A stretch of DNA of 64,000 nt from Symsagittifera roscoffensis (lineage: Eukaryota; Xenacoelomorpha; Acoela; Convolutidae), in contig NC_087065.1 of assembly GCF_963678635.1 (NCBI RefSeq), forward strand, positions 22,077,480 to 22,141,479. Reading direction: 5' to 3'. Positions 12,516 to 25,206 of the stretch are shown piece after piece. The notes beneath the pieces are model-generated. The model was not told the DNA's origin. It saw only the letters and a program-made list of their open reading frames with translations, and made no database searches. The first letter of the stretch is position 1. Each line of letters begins with the position of its first letter. A program made the translations under genes and the position numbers.

Positions 12516-12807
12516 GCCAATTGATTAAAAGTAAACAACTCGATCATTCAAAAAATTGTTTTTCACTTCTCAGCACTATCCAACAAAAATGGAAATATAT
12601 TAACCAAGTTAGAGGTACATGTTCTGGCAACAATCGAATTACAGTTCTACGAAACTCCTTCAGTGAAATGATAACCCACGACAAAAAATTGCCAATCATT
12701 TAAATTATATTTTTTCAAACTTAGGCGAATTTTTTGGCGCTAAAAAGCCTCCGAATTACAACAAATCTGCCTCTGAATCTGCACCTTTCCATTTTCAACA
12801 CATTACA

Positions 12808-13659
12808 GTGAAGCAATGCTTTGATATAGTTCGAAAAATCAATGTTAGAAAACTTCTCGGACCTTGTACCGTACCTGCTTGGGCAATCAATGACGGTCAA
12901 TCAATTATAGTTCCACATTTAACTTTTGTCATAATTACTTGCTTAGATGAGAACATTTTCCCGATCGAACTAAAAAAAAGCACACGTAACCCCTTTGTTT
13001 AAAAAAGATGACCCAATGGATGCAAAAAATTATCGGCCAATACCAATAACTTGTGCTTTTTCTAAAATTTTTGATAAAATTTTACATGCCTAAATAACAG
13101 AACATCTTGACAAATTTCAAATCATGACAACATTTCAATTCGGATTTCGCAAAAACATTTCAACACAAGATGCTCTTGTTTATGTGACAGAAAGTATTCG
13201 AAATCAAGTGGATTCAAAAAAATTGTACATGCAGCTTTATTAGATCTGTCCAAGGCTTTTGATTCTATTTCGCATGAAGTTTTAATTGAAAAAATGCTTT
13301 CTCTCGGTTTTTCAAATGGAGCAAATGCTTTAATTGCTAGCTTCCTAAACAAACGCATTCAAAGAGTAAACGTCAATGGAATCTTTTCAGACTGGATTGA
13401 AATCAAACGAGGTGTCCCACAAGGAACGGTACTTGGTCCGTTGTTGTTCAATTTATATGTTAATGACATACAAGAGCGATTAAATGAAGGTTGTACTTTA
13501 GTTCAATATGCTGACGATTGTATGGTTTTTTCCTCTTCTATAATTTCTGAGGATGCTTTGAATCGATTGCAAAAATCACTCAATAATCTAACGGAATTTT
13601 ATGCAGAAAACCAATTGAATCTGAATGCATCTAAATCGGAATTTATAACATTTTGTTAA
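12808..13659 (+). pseudogene. LINE reverse transcriptase fragment
   Basis: The RT is spread over shifted pieces. The first (12,808-13,002) has the usual KLLGP tract before RT. The next (about 13,010-13,290) carries NYRPI and FGFRKN with internal stops. The third (13,294-13,659) has GVPQGTVLGPLLFNLYVNDI and the catalytic YADD. This order is that of CR1/jockey-type RTs. At least two stops and one frameshift show it is dead. It stands on the opposite strand from all the gypsy copies. Confidence 0.87.
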
Positions 13660-13869
13660 AAAAATGATAGCAAAAATGTAGATACTGATACAATAGTATT
13701 TAATGGGCATTATGTAGCCAAAAAATCAGAATGCAAATATTTAGTCCTTCTTCTTGATTCAAGTTTATCTTTTCATGCTCAAATCAAAACAATTCTCCAA
13801 AAAATAGCACAAGGAATTAAAACTATAGATATAATTGGATAACAACTGCCGACATTATCATTAGTTGCC

Positions 13870-14391
13870 TTGCTTCATTGTCTTGTTTTATCACAATTAG
13901 ATTGTTCAGCAATATTTTTACAACAAAGTAATGCTACTTTGATGCTATCTCTTGAGAAACAGTTGAACTGGGCGTTAAAAAGAACATATTTCAGATCGAA
14001 ATTTAAATCTTCTCCCCTTCTTCGCATTAGCAAATCGTTCATTGGAATCGAGAAAAGAATTGAGTTAAAGTGTATAACATACTCATACCAATATCTTACA
14101 AACAAAAGGAAGGCTTTTCAAAATACATTGAGACTACCGACTGCCAATTATAGGCTCAACAAAAGAACGAAACAAATTATTTTTGACAAACATTGTTCAA
14201 CCGCTTCTCTACAAAAATCTTTTTTTCATTTGTCTTCTAAAAAATGGAATTCACTGCCCATAATTTTGCGCAATTTAGAAAATTCGAGAACAGGATTCAA
14301 GAAAAAATTGAAAGAATTTTACGTGAGTGAATTGAGAAACAATCCAATATGTACAAATACAAATACGTGGCATGATTTCCGTTTTTGCTAG
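13870..14391 (+). pseudogene. LINE ORF2 C-terminal domain
   Basis: 173 codons match the thumb and C-terminal region of CR1/jockey-like polymerases. The ending contains the recognisable FFHLSSKKWNSLP stretch, followed by a Phe/Lys-rich helix. The frame is joined to the RT only after a gap with stops at about 13,660-13,869. It stops at 14,391, followed by about 350 nt of 3' untranslated sequence. Confidence 0.75.
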
Positions 14392-14747
14392 TTCTATATG
14401 ATTTAATTTAGTTTAATTTTCCAGACATTGTTTGAAAGAGAATCTGTATATACTCTGTATATACGCTGTATGTTTGGACTGTCTATAAAATTGTTTGTAA
14501 AGTTAAAATACCAGCTCGTTCTTAATTCTTAAAACTGATGTTTTTTTTAGTATCCGTAACTTCATATATTCTAATCAACCAATTTCTGAACTGTAACCGA
14601 ACTTGTTTTGTTTTGTTTTGTTTATTGCTTGTTTTTTGATGTTGTGTTTTTGTTTGATGTAACCAATGAATTTTAACCAACTTTATTATTTACACTTTGC
14701 TATACTGATGCCTCGGCTTTTTACTGTATAGTAATTCAGGTGTTCTT

Positions 14748-14757
14748 TCTTCTTCTT

Positions 14758-14787
<30 letters not shown>
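14748..14787 (+). repeat. TTC microsatellite at LINE 3' end
   Basis: About 13 uninterrupted TTC units. Its position straight after the LINE 3' sequence suggests it is the element's simple-repeat tail. Confidence 0.9.
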
Positions 14788-14788
<1 letters not shown>

Positions 14789-14944
14789 TTTGGAGACTGT
14801 GACCGCTTGTCATCACACAATAACTCACGCTTCGACACAATTTTTAACAGATTACTTTGGATTAGATTTGGTAGAGGCGGTGAAAAACATTGGGCCATTT
14901 GACCAGAATGACTTCGCAATATGCATGTCATAAACGAATTTTAA

Positions 14945-15073
14945 TTCCAGCAGTTCTGTCGTACGATCTGTTGATTTTGAAGAATAACTGTTCTATTTGC
15001 CAGAATGGACGAAACGGAAGTGTAATATTTTTGCCCATACGGAGGGGTTTTATTCTGGCTAATATTTTTCTCG
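14945..15073. repeat. Junction repeat between LINE flank and copy B
   Basis: Positions 14,945-15,008 match 34,581-34,644 with two differences, and 15,009-15,058 are essentially identical to 63,859-63,908. The second half contains GGAGGGGTTTTATTCTGG, close to the reverse complement of the LTR tandem-repeat unit. It is probably a fragment of a related LTR in the opposite orientation. Copy B ORF2 sequence starts abruptly at 15,074. Confidence 0.65.
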
Positions 15074-16521
15074 GACATTCTCGCCAGTCTCACACACTTC
15101 GGCACTGAGAAGGCTTGATCCACGATCGTTCTCGTACTCTTTACATCCACGGCTACGAAGTGTACCGGGTATCTGCTCTTGCAAATTGGAGCCAATGTCG
15201 AACCCACCAAATATCGTGCCCCTGATGGTCTACAATAAGTCTCACTGTATCTGATGTTCATTTCCGTCTCGATCGCTTCCCTCCATTTTCCTATGTACTT
15301 CTGCTCAGTCTGCAGAACTCCTGGGAATACTTCTACACTGATGGCTGTGACCATCTCATGTCTCTGTTCTAGATTCAAAAGTGACTCTAGAGAACCAAAA
15401 ATGCTGTGGAATCCTAGTGCAGTCACTAGATTCACCTCGGTTCCTCCATGGCAATCTGCTATCAGTTCCGTTTCTGTTCTTGTTTCCATCACGACGTTCC
15501 CAAACAATACCCTCAATTGCTTGTGTTGTTTCTCTAGGGTCTTCACACAGTCCAGACCTCCACAAACGTGACCCTCCAGTCCACAGACTTCCGCCAGACA
15601 GCTACCAGGTTTGACCCAGTCTTCTGGTCCCCAGCCAGGCAACTCCACTTTATCTTCTCCGTTGCTCCTAGAGGCCGTTATCATCACATTATATATGATG
15701 TTAAGGTCAGGCAGGTTACAGTCTGCATTTGGTTCCCTCTGCACGTCTTGTGTCGCCCGTAATATCGAGTCAGCGTTGGGACTAGGACACCATGATGGCC
15801 TCATCAACTCCCACACTGTCATCAAGCTCGTTCTCAGTAATTCATCCGAGAATCCCAACCCAAACTCCACTCTTTTTTCGGATTTTGGTACGGAAGGTGC
15901 AGTCACCTCTTCTTCCAAGGCCAATCCCAATTTGGCCTGTGGATTGTTAACGCTCTTAATCGTTACAATTCTGGACGTCCAGAATCTTAGTAACACCGCC
16001 TGCTCGTAATCGAAGAAATAATCGCGTATGTCTTCACTCAGGAAAGGGTTGTACGCTATCCCTATGATTCCGGATACGTAGCTATACGATTTTTTCTTGA
16101 TCGGTCCACAGTTTTCACTGGAATTCGGCAGTGCCCCCATAGATTCTTTGGTGAGTCTCAGCTCCTTGTTTGAGAATCTCCTGATTTCGTATATCTTTCT
16201 CATGGGTTCTAACTCCTCGGGTTCTTTCATGTTCATCTTCATCGGTTTGCTTTGCTGCATATCTAGCAGTGCTAGCAAAAGTAAGGCTTTCGCTCGCTCA
16301 TCGCCTTCCCTCAGCATCTTAACACAAGTGTTCAATGCAGGTACTGAAATCTGCTCTATCATGAATCGAATGAAACAGAGAGCGTCTCTCTGCTTCGCAC
16401 ACGCTACTGCTGCTCCCTCTTGGACTATCAGATCCCTCAGGTTCGTCATAAGGAAAACCTTCTCTTCTTTTGACCTCTTCCTTTCTTCTGAATCATACTC
16501 TTCGCGAGTTAGTCCCATCAT
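15074..16521 (-). pseudogene. Copy B ORF2, C-terminal part (truncated)
   Basis: This piece matches copy C residues about 360-840 of the 36,378-39,920 frame. It is followed in frame by about 45 foreign codons from the junction repeat. Upstream it is separated from the 16,558-18,945 piece by one Tyr codon turned into TAG. The product is unknown. A Cys-rich stretch (CLAEVCGLEGHVCGGLDC) is conserved with copy C, and most base differences between B and C fall in third codon positions. I recognise no domain. Confidence 0.8.
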
Positions 16522-16557
16522 GCACCAGGCAAATCTCAGTTGTAACTCTGTTCTTAC

Positions 16558-18945
16558 CTAAGGTACTGCCACGAGAGCGTGTATTCTTGGCGTAGTCCTC
16601 ATCTCTTCTTCGAAGTACCTTAATACCACTGCTTTCCATGGAAGGCTCACCAACTGCTCCATCATTTCTGCCTGTATCTCAGACGATGCTAAAGTCCCGT
16701 ACGCCTTCTGCTTGAGGGTGGTGCCTTGCAACATTGTCTCCAGATAACCCTCCATGGCACCCTTGTCTTCCAGAGCCATTACGTACCCTCTAGCCGAGTT
16801 TCGGTGTTCTAACATTTCCATGTATCCACCGGCCGGTTCATCTATCGACACAGCCGCCGATACCGTCAGTCGGTTATACTCCACTGGTACTAGTTGTCCT
16901 GCGACATTTCCCTTTCCATGATTCATGGGAGATGGCTTAAAGTCTTTCATTTTGCTCTCTCCACATTGGCTGAGTATTTCCATTTCCAAGGTTGCTCCAG
17001 TCAGAGTGCGGTCACTCCTTTTGGATTTATAACCTGTTGACTTTATTCCCGCCATGAGAATAGGTGGCACCATCGCTATATCAGTCAACATTTTGTCGGT
17101 GCCAGGCAATTGATAATCACCTTGTCCCAAATCCATGACCTCTTCGACTCGTTTCCTTTTCGATGAGTTAACAGCTTTCATCGATATCTCCGAATCCACC
17201 TTCGTCTTTCCGACTCTCCTCGGTATCACTCTGCTGCCTAACTTCATTTTCATCGCATTGATCTTATCAATCACCAATTTTGATCGCATCGTCCCTCTCC
17301 TGGTTCTTGACAGATACACCACCTCTCCTTGAACGTCCTGCGGTGTCATCTTGATGGGAGAATTCGCTTCACTTTCATCAGTGGCCGAGTCGATCAACAA
17401 CTCACTCAGGCTACCTTCACACTCATCAAGCTTGTCAAGGACTTCCCTCATCAAGGGTTGGTTGAGACCCGTTTTCAGAATGGACTGGGTCCCATAGCTC
17501 TGAACCACTGTCCAGACTTCTTCCATGAACGCCACTCTTTCCAATTTGCATCCCGTCCTACTCTCGTGGTCTCGATGATGTACTTCCCATTCTTCTTCGG
17601 GCAGCGTTCCCAAGAAAGGTACTCTGGCTGAGGCCTCTATTCTTCTCCTTCTAGGTGATTCCATGAGGATTCTTTGGTCGTTATTCCTTGAATTGCCAGG
17701 AGAGCTGCTCTCCGGCAAATTCCGTCTCATTTCCATAAAGGCTGACGGAGGCTCCAGTGTCGAGATGCCTTCATCCGCTGGCTCAGTCGTCTCCAACGTA
17801 TCTGCGTTGTTCTCAAGATCACTGAAGATATTGAAATCCAGGCTGGATGCTCCTCCTGTCGATGCCCTGTCGTCTTCCCCGCCAGCTTGACTTACATCTT
17901 GTTGCATGGGTTCTTTAGTTTGACGGATTCCTCCCTGTCCGTCATCTCCTTCTGACTTATCCTTCTTTGAGCTCGAGGGTCCTTGCTTATCATTGTCGGT
18001 TCCTTCCGGAAACTTCGGTATTATCAATATACCGGCCGATCCATCTTCCTCTTCTCCATGGACCACTTTGATTTCCTCGCAGCCGAAGGGTGCTAGGAAG
18101 GTTCTCGCCTGCAGTGTTCCTCCCACTTTCAACTCCGGTTTCACACTAGTCAGGATCAAGGAGGCTTCAGGCAGTTCGGTCCTGCCTCTCATCTTCATCG
18201 GAGCTAAGCCTAATCCCGTCCATTCCTCGTCGAATCTTCCAGGCTTGGGAGTTGCGGCGTTGCTTATTCGCCTTCTCGTCGCTTGATCCGTATGTGCAAA
18301 TCGTGTGTATTGTAACACGGCGGCATTTCTCCCTTCAAAGTATGGATCCATCGTTCCCACAAAATTCCCTACTCTCCTTTCATTGGTTTCGAATGCTCTC
18401 AACCTAGAAGTTTGTACCACGGAGACTGCTCCGAGCATCATCCATCTTATCAGAGGGAATTCAGGGATTGCCTCCGGCAGCTTCTCGTAATCACCCCAGT
18501 CCTTCGTCTCTTCTCTCACTTTATGATATGCTGCAGTGAGACGAGGCACTCTGGTTATTTCACCATTCGTTTTATCATAGGGTCTCAGATGCCAAAGCTT
18601 CGGAAACACTTCGATGTGTCCTCTTTCTACTTCTCCCATGCGATCACGGAAGTGATCGTCAAAATTGATGACTGTCATCTCTGGCTCCGATATTTTCGTA
18701 AATAACAGATCTTCACTCATGAGCTCCCGCAATGTGTGCTGTTCACACCAGTTCAGTGTACTACCGTCCACTGCTGATATGAGGTTCAGGTGCAGCACCG
18801 ACCTCCTATATGCCTCCACCTTAACGTCAGGGAACGCAAACGTGACTGCTGGTCCATAGATCACTGTCACAAACTCCGTGACTCCTCTGATCAGCGCTAA
18901 GGGATCGGTTCTCATAGCCAAGCTCAGATCGGTTAACAGGGGCAT
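16558..18945 (-). pseudogene. Copy B ORF2, central part of unknown function
   Basis: 795 codons cover the centre of ORF2 without interruption and so show the true frame where copy C is broken. The first 290 residues look globular. Residues about 300-430 are acidic, Ser/Gly-rich and probably disordered, with a basic PRRRRIEA tract just after. The remainder is again globular. No known family is evident. The ATG used here is internal to the ancestral frame, which continues upstream across a short frameshift and a stop at 19,109. Confidence 0.8.
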
Positions 18946-19108
18946 GCCTCCAACATGTCGTCTAACATCTTCCTCTCTTTCAATAGTCTCGTCTTCTCCC
19001 GTTCCAAAGCGATTTTGTTGTAAGAGATATTGGATGTCTCAGGTCTCTTATCTTATTCCACGAGTCCGTGGATTTCTTCATGTCTAAGTTCCTCACTCTC
19101 TCTCTCAT

Positions 19109-21565
19109 CTAATCTGGACAACGTGTCATTTTCATTAGTCCTCCCAAGTTTCCGTGGGTAATCGCAATCAATGTCAGAAGTCCATCTAACCGCAAGTTCT
19201 GGATTCCTTCGGTGAGCAGCATCGCCGGTCCTTTCACGAAACTCTCTGCTCCAAATGTCACGAACAAGGCTATTAGTTCCACTATTGACACTTCCACTAC
19301 TGCTTGGAGGAATTCTTTTATCAAGTAATGCGAGACTTTCGGGTAGACTTTTGCCAAGAAGGACGCGGTCCATCCGGCTCCCAACCCTTCCAGCATGCTG
19401 TCTGTCCTTTCAAAACCCTCCTGTTCCTTCACTTCCTGGGTCCAGAAGGTTTCCAGAGTAATCAGACACATTCTCTTCACAAATTCAGCGGTCTTTTCTC
19501 CGGCATTTTCCGCCAGGTTCACCTCCTTCAACAAGTAGGCATGGATCTTTGTGATCATCACAGGGCCTTGCTCAAAAGCATCTGCACCCAATGCCGCTAC
19601 TCTAGGATTCAGGTGTAGCCACTGGTTGGCTTCCGGCTTGGTTCTCAAAACCATCGCCTCCAAATGAGCTCTCGTCTCTAGTGAATTTTTCCTCCTCGTG
19701 TTTTCACCTGTCACTTCCATTGCTCGGAACCATAAGTCGTTGGACATCGCCGCGATCACTCGATGGTCGTCGTCTGTTCCCGGTTTCAGTTTGAGCTGTC
19801 GACTGAAATTGGACAGTTCCAACCCCAGCACCTCGTCCAACACTAACATGTGTAGCGCATGGTCCTTGAATCCTCTCATCGCGTTTGAGATATCTGACCA
19901 CACTGCAGGTAGTTCAGCCTTGAGTGGCCTCAGGTTCTCCATCTCTATCATGCGATTCGGGGCTGATATGATCACATCATATTTTCTTTCCGAAAGCAAG
20001 GTCACAATCGCATACACAAATTTCAGTCCATCCGGGAGATGTGCATACCCCGGAGAAAACGCGAATACTATTCTCGGTGTCACTTTGGTGAACGACCCCT
20101 CCTTCGTCGCATCCACCACTTCACCCATCGACTCAAGGATATCTTTTATCGCTGGCCACACCGCGTTCTCTGCCGTTGTAGGATCTCTGAGTCTGCTCAG
20201 AAAACCTCTACTGTGTAGATGGTCATTGATGCCAGCAAACACGATCGTAATTGGGTTCATGTCCGTCTGCCTTTGTACCCCTATAGCCAGAGATATCGAT
20301 TGCAGTAGGTCCAGGTCAACCGCTGCCAACATTATGACGTCCGGCCAAAACAAAGACTTGGAGGTGTACACGAACTCTGAATTCGCTACTACCATAATCT
20401 TGGCCTTCCTCATCTCTGCTTTGTCATAGGCGGCGAAGATGGTCTCATCTTTCTTTATCGCTGTCAATCCGCCATATCTTTGGGCATCACCATCTTGGTT
20501 CACTAGTTTTGGGTATACTCTTTCGTTCACATGACCAGGGGGTGAGCTTACTTGCCTGAACATCTTCACATGTTGACCGATCGGCGCCCTTGTCACTAGA
20601 AATCTTCCAGGTCTCTCTTCTCGATTCCCTTCACCATGATTCAATCTCACGTCTTGCAATGGTCTCGCGTTCACTGGTCCCATTGTTTGGTTAGAGGGCA
20701 GTCCCTCTAGGTCAGCAAATCTCAAGGCCGTCGTGGAGCTGAAATTTATGCTAGCGGCTATCAACCAGTCTACGCCGGTTATCGAGTACAATCTGCTGAC
20801 GGATAGCGTCGCTCCATTCAGCATCCTCCTTGCATCTTCGATGAAGCTTACCCTCTGGAGATTCAGCTTCATTAGCTCGTCTTTGTGTACATGCCAGGGA
20901 GACGGTATGGGTCTTGACCACATCAACGAGCCTCTGCCCGGGCGTCTCTCCTCTCGACTGGTACTTGTCGTCTCCGATCTCGTGTCCGATCTAGACGTGC
21001 CGGCTGTCTCCTCGATTGGGTTGACAGGTCCTATTCTTCTCCTAGGATGGATGGTCCTCCTCATCGGCGCTTCTCCCAATCGATCCTGTACGTCTGTCCT
21101 TTGACCTGGTTCGCTGGAGCTCTGTTGTCTGTAGTACGTGACGGCCGGAACCGTCCCCATGCGTGTTTCCAGGCTAGGAGGCACAAAGGTAGTAATCACC
21201 GCGTCACTCGCTGTTCCTTCTTCCTTCAGCACTCCTGTGTCAAAGAGTTCCGCCTCTAGTTCGTCCAACCGCTCTTGGAAGACTCGATTCAACCAAGCTT
21301 GTCCTTCGATACTGTCGAAGTGGATGCCGTCCGTGGTCAGTCTGGCCTGATCCATAGCTCTCAACTCATGTTCGATGTCCATGAGGATCATTCTTCCGGC
21401 GTTCCGACTTGCGAGGTTCCTCAAGATGTTATTCCACCTGACGACTCCCTCGTTGTGCCTTCTTCCTGCTGCTGTCAAGCTTCTCGTGTTCATTGGCACA
21501 GTGCAAACGGTCAGTACCACGCAATTGAATTTCTGCCAGAGGGTAGTAAACAAACACACCATCAT
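19109..21565 (-). pseudogene. Copy B ORF2, SGNH block V and second SGNH-like domain
   Basis: 818 codons. Residues 1-95 are the end of the first SGNH hydrolase domain, with the block V catalytic pair Asp79 and His82 in the context GIHFDS. A proline/arginine-rich linker follows. Residues about 390-665 look like a second SGNH fold: VVANSEF in the place of GDSL, VFAGINDHL in the place of GxND, and LHLNPR in the place of the block V His, but without its Asp. This copy bridges the site where copy C has a one-base insertion, proving that both parts belong to one frame. A nonsense change ends it at 19,109, and an 8-base deletion near 19,033 shifts the frame after that. Confidence 0.8.
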
Positions 21566-21571
21566 TGACTC

Positions 21572-22294
21572 TCATAGTGCTTCCTGCTCATCTGAACCTC
21601 TGGAGATGTCATTCGTCCCAACAAGGATCATCACATTGGGGATCCTCCTTGGATTCATCAGTTCCACCATTCGATATAACTGGGCTATCGTCGCGCCTCC
21701 AAAGGCCATCACCGTGGTGACCCACGAGGTCCTCAAATTCGATAGTACTGTGACCAAGCTGTCTCCCAGTATCAGATGAGATGTCCCCAGTGGTGGTTGC
21801 TGCAGGTTTACTGCAGGGCTCCAAGTCGCTCGATTGAAGCAAGCTCTCGGATCTGTCTCCGGATCTCCCGTGAAATTATATTTCAATTGATTGTTCTTTT
21901 GTACGTCTAATATGCGAGACACTTTCTTCGCTGGCATCTTCTGTATTCTTCTCTCTGGGGCCTTCGAGCTCCCCATGAGTGGCGTCTTGTCACTTATCCC
22001 CTGTCTGAACACGGTCTGGGAGAATCGTATTCTGCCCGCGTCGTCGATCGTTCCATAGGGTGCAGTCACCCCGAAACCTGGCGCATTCTTGTTGGCGACC
22101 AGTCGTCCAGCTGTCTCTATCAGCTTCCTCACCGTTTGTTCCACGACTGGGTCACCCAAGGTGTCACTAGGGTCCGGGATCGTTACTCGATTTGTCTCTG
22201 TCGGGAGCCGTGTCTCCGTTGTTTGACTCATTTCTCGAGGCGTCAAGAGCTCCATCGGGGACTGCCCACGAGGAATATTCCTTGCAGGTATCAC
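21572..22294 (-). pseudogene. Copy B ORF2, first SGNH hydrolase domain (N-terminal part)
   Basis: 240 codons hold the front of the SGNH/GDSL hydrolase domain: LILGDSLV near residue 176 and LVGTNDISRG near residue 225. The catalytic Ser is in the first and the oxyanion-hole Asn in the second. It ends with a Trp codon turned into TGA just before MMVCLF, which starts the next piece. Members of this family hydrolyse esters or remove acetyl groups. The substrate here is unknown. Confidence 0.85.
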
Positions 22295-22358
22295 TTTCTA
22301 CACGGCCGTTGTCAACGCCATCTGTTCCGATTTCTCTTTGTAGTCCTGCCTCAAGCGC

Positions 22359-23030
22359 TCAATTTCTTGACCCTGCTTTTTTGTTGCAGTCTTCGAACAA
22401 TTTTCTCCACATATCTCGATCGTCCTCCATCTTGAGCGTGCTTTTGGTCATCTCGTCCAGCTCCTTCTTCGTACTTTCCAGTTCATCCTTCATCTCATCC
22501 AGATCTTGCATGGTTTGGTTCGTCTGAACCTTCTGTCCTACTTTCGCCCTCTTTGGTGGCACAGCTGCTCTCAGTGGTGAACCAGACGAGGCAGCCTCGC
22601 TGTTCATCTCCTGATGCATTCTCGTCAGCCCAGGTTTGGGCTTGGAGGGCATAGGCATCTCACCTGGTTGGTAAGTCCTAGAACTTCCCAATCCAGGCTC
22701 ATTCGCCAAGTCACTCCCTGAGAGAGCCCCGTTTCTCCACCTCATCACTCTCATGTTCGGGCGGTCTAGTACTCCCCTCTCTCCATATGCTGCCATCAAC
22801 AGGACTTCCGTGGGGAAGTCCCCACGGTTGTCATGCCCCAAGATGTTGATCAGGGCGGTCAGCAACATGACTACCTCTGGGTCCTCCAGAGCGAAGTCTC
22901 GATCGATCAGCCGACGATAGATCGCATCTATCATCGGTCCTACATATGCCTCTGCCAGGTCCATCAATTCATCCAAGTTGAAATTGTCCATACTGTTCTT
23001 CAGATTTGATTTGATTCGATTCGATTCCAA
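22359..23030 (-). pseudogene. Copy B ORF2 N-terminus with coiled coil
   Basis: The piece starts at 23,030 and includes the ATG of copy C (MDNFNL) 13 codons downstream. That inner start is the better one because copy C has no upstream ATG. Residues about 14-95 are helical (DELMDLAEAYVGPM). Residues about 155-215 form a coiled coil. One extra T in a run near 22,380 shifts the frame and ends the piece early. Confidence 0.8.
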
Positions 23031-23471
23031 GGTTTTGACTCAAGTGAGTAATTAACTGATCAATCAGGATCTAGAAAAGAAGTCACAAATATCAGACTTG
23101 TCAGTCTCACCTTAATGTATATCGTTTAAATTTGCTTAAAAACAGTTCAGATAAAAAGATATTTATCCTAAAATTTATTAAAATCAATCAGTCTCTAAAA
23201 TTTTGGAATTCGACTTAAGATTGGACAGTCCAAACTTTGGATCTATTCCTAAGATCGTCATTCAGTTGTTCATGGTCACTAACCCCTTCTTACCCACGAT
23301 CTTAATAACATAACACTTAACATGACATAGCACACATATCACACATTACATACAACTTAGTCTTTAGCCTAACACCCTCTCGCACGTCACTCAGCCTATA
23401 CTTAAGTAATATTTCTTATGTAAATATACTTGAATATTAGTATCAGAGAATATCACGTGTACAAGCGCGTA
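23031..23471 (-). promoter_or_regulatory. Copy B intergenic region, gag-pol to ORF2
   Basis: This untranslated spacer is strongly conserved with 45,324-45,713. On the element strand it contains TTCTTTTCTAG ending at 23,071, a good 3' splice-site match, about 40 nt before the B start codon and about 80 nt before the conserved ATG. The macro-domain frame ends at 23,472 with a Leu codon turned into TAG, so its last ~27 codons lie, untranslated, in this interval. Confidence 0.55.
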
Positions 23472-23771
23472 CTATTCCCGAGGATGCAGTCGTCCTCTGT
23501 TTGGATCGTACACTGGAAGCGAGAGTTCCTTCACGTCCATTTCCACGAGGAAGTCCCTCAGCCTCGTCAAGGACAAAACTAGGTTCTCTGGGTCCACGTG
23601 CTGCTTCTCCGTCGCCCTCGTTACCAAGAAGCATAGGTATTTTCCCGGTATCTGCGACGCTGCCAGAGGTAAGGCCGCTACGCCCCCTATCCCTGGTCTT
23701 TGCTTCCAAAGGAATTCCACGTTTTTGTATTCTCTCTTAAAATCTGCCGCTAACGCTATCCTAAAACTCAT
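23472..23771 (-). pseudogene. Copy B macro domain fragment
   Basis: 99 codons are the core of the TARG1-like macro domain found at the end of copy C gag-pol. Only four residues differ from C while about a dozen other base differences are silent, so the domain was under selection when these lineages were active. A one-base deletion near 23,830 cuts off the first strand, another near 23,885 separates it from pol, and a nonsense codon removes the last helix and strand. Confidence 0.82.
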
Positions 23772-23877
23772 GTCTACTGTGATTGCTATTGCACATGTTC
23801 TGTTTGTGAGTATGAAATCACTGTCTGTTAGTATATGTTACTTGAATATTCATTTGGTAAATTAAAATATGACTCAA

Positions 23878-25206
23878 CTACCCACCTATGTCAGGTTTCT
23901 TAGGTTGTTTGCCTGTTTCTGCTTCTAAGTCTCCTGTTTCTCTTGCTACTCTTAATTTTTTTATTATCAAGTTTTCAGTGTGGGTAAGTCCTACCCCCAC
24001 TCCCCGGACAAAAACATCCATCGACGTCCCCGTCGATCGCATACCGGGTATCAAGTCGAGGTTAGAAGCTGGAATGAGTAATCGTCCTTCCTGGGCAGCC
24101 CAGGAAGGATCATCTCGTTCGGTTTTGATGTATTTCATGCTTTCACGATCTACGTCTTGAATCGTGACGCTGGTCCCCTCTGGGTCCGAAGTCATTTCGT
24201 TCAGCCACTCTAAGACATGCAGGTTCGTCAAGTCTTGTTCATATGACTGCTGTTGCTCGTCGTCGAATTCTACCTCGGATTTCGACCGGTCGTCGACCCA
24301 CTCATCATCGTGATCATCGACTATGTCAATGTCTTGTGACACAGTTATTTCTTCTAGACCCACTACTTCCTCCACTATCTTCTTCAGATCTATCCTATCC
24401 ACTACAAAGTCGTCACCGTAAGGATTGTGTTTCTTTCTGGGTCTTGTCCCGTCCTTCTGACGAGTCTGTATCGTGAACGGAAGATCCGGTTCCAAGTTCT
24501 TGGGCACCTCTATGTGTTCGGGATCCTGCCAATCCTCCTCTGCGTAGGGTAAGGTTTCATCGTCCGCTTCGATCACCTCGTTTGGATCCAGGTCCAGCGG
24601 TGTGTCCGTTCCTTCCTCCACGACTTCGTATCCATCGTTCTTCTCCCTGGTGCCCTTCTCGTTGACCTCACAAGCAGGATCCATCATTAGATAATCCCCT
24701 TCTTCCATATATGCAGGTATACACCAGTCTTCTGTCGATGGATTGTGTGGCTTGATGTTCTCGTAGTGGGCGGCTCGGCCAGTACTCAGTCTATAAAAGC
24801 GTCCCTCCTGGTGCACCTCTGTAATCATGAAGGGTCCCCTCCACTTTTTTAGGAGCTTTTTCGTCCCTTTCAGTGGTATAACGTTCTGAAATACCCATAC
24901 GTAGTTTCCCACCGAGTAAGCTCTTGCACCAGCTGCTTTCTTGTCGAATCTTTTCCTCTGCCTTGCCTGTGCTTGCTGAGTATTTCGTCTACACAAATCG
25001 TTCAACTCCTGTTGGCGTCTGATCACATCCCTCACGTAGACCTGTGGAGACGTTTTCTTTCCCTCATACTCTGGGTAGAAGAAGGTTATGGGTAAAGACT
25101 TCTCGTGTCCAGTTAGCATCATGTGTGGACTGACTCCGGTGGTGGAGTGTTGCGTGCTGTTATATGCTCCCATCACCTGTGGAAGGTATCTGTCCCAATC
25201 GGTCAT
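23878..25206 (-). pseudogene. pol: Copy B integrase C-terminal domain and acidic tail
   Basis: 442 codons follow the integrase core. After the VSPHMMLTGHE tract comes the GPY/F module (KKWRGPFMITEV) near residue 125, a feature of Ty3/gypsy integrases that supports multimerisation and DNA binding. I see no chromodomain. Residues about 180-400 are very acidic (DDHDDEWVDD). The frame ends at 23,878 through a one-base deletion, and the macro domain follows in another frame. Confidence 0.87.

Larger units (their letters stand above)
11706..14790 (+). mobile_element. Degraded non-LTR retrotransposon (CR1/jockey-like LINE)
   Basis: This is a 5'-truncated LINE. It retains part of an APE-type endonuclease, an RT with YADD, and the C-terminal segment typical of CR1, L2 and jockey elements (KKWNSLP). 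It ends in a TTC microsatellite rather than a poly-A tail. Several stops and frameshifts break the reading frame, so it is inactive. Its 5' boundary is judged from the end of the inverted LTR relic. It is the only plus-strand element with a recognisable protein. Confidence 0.85.
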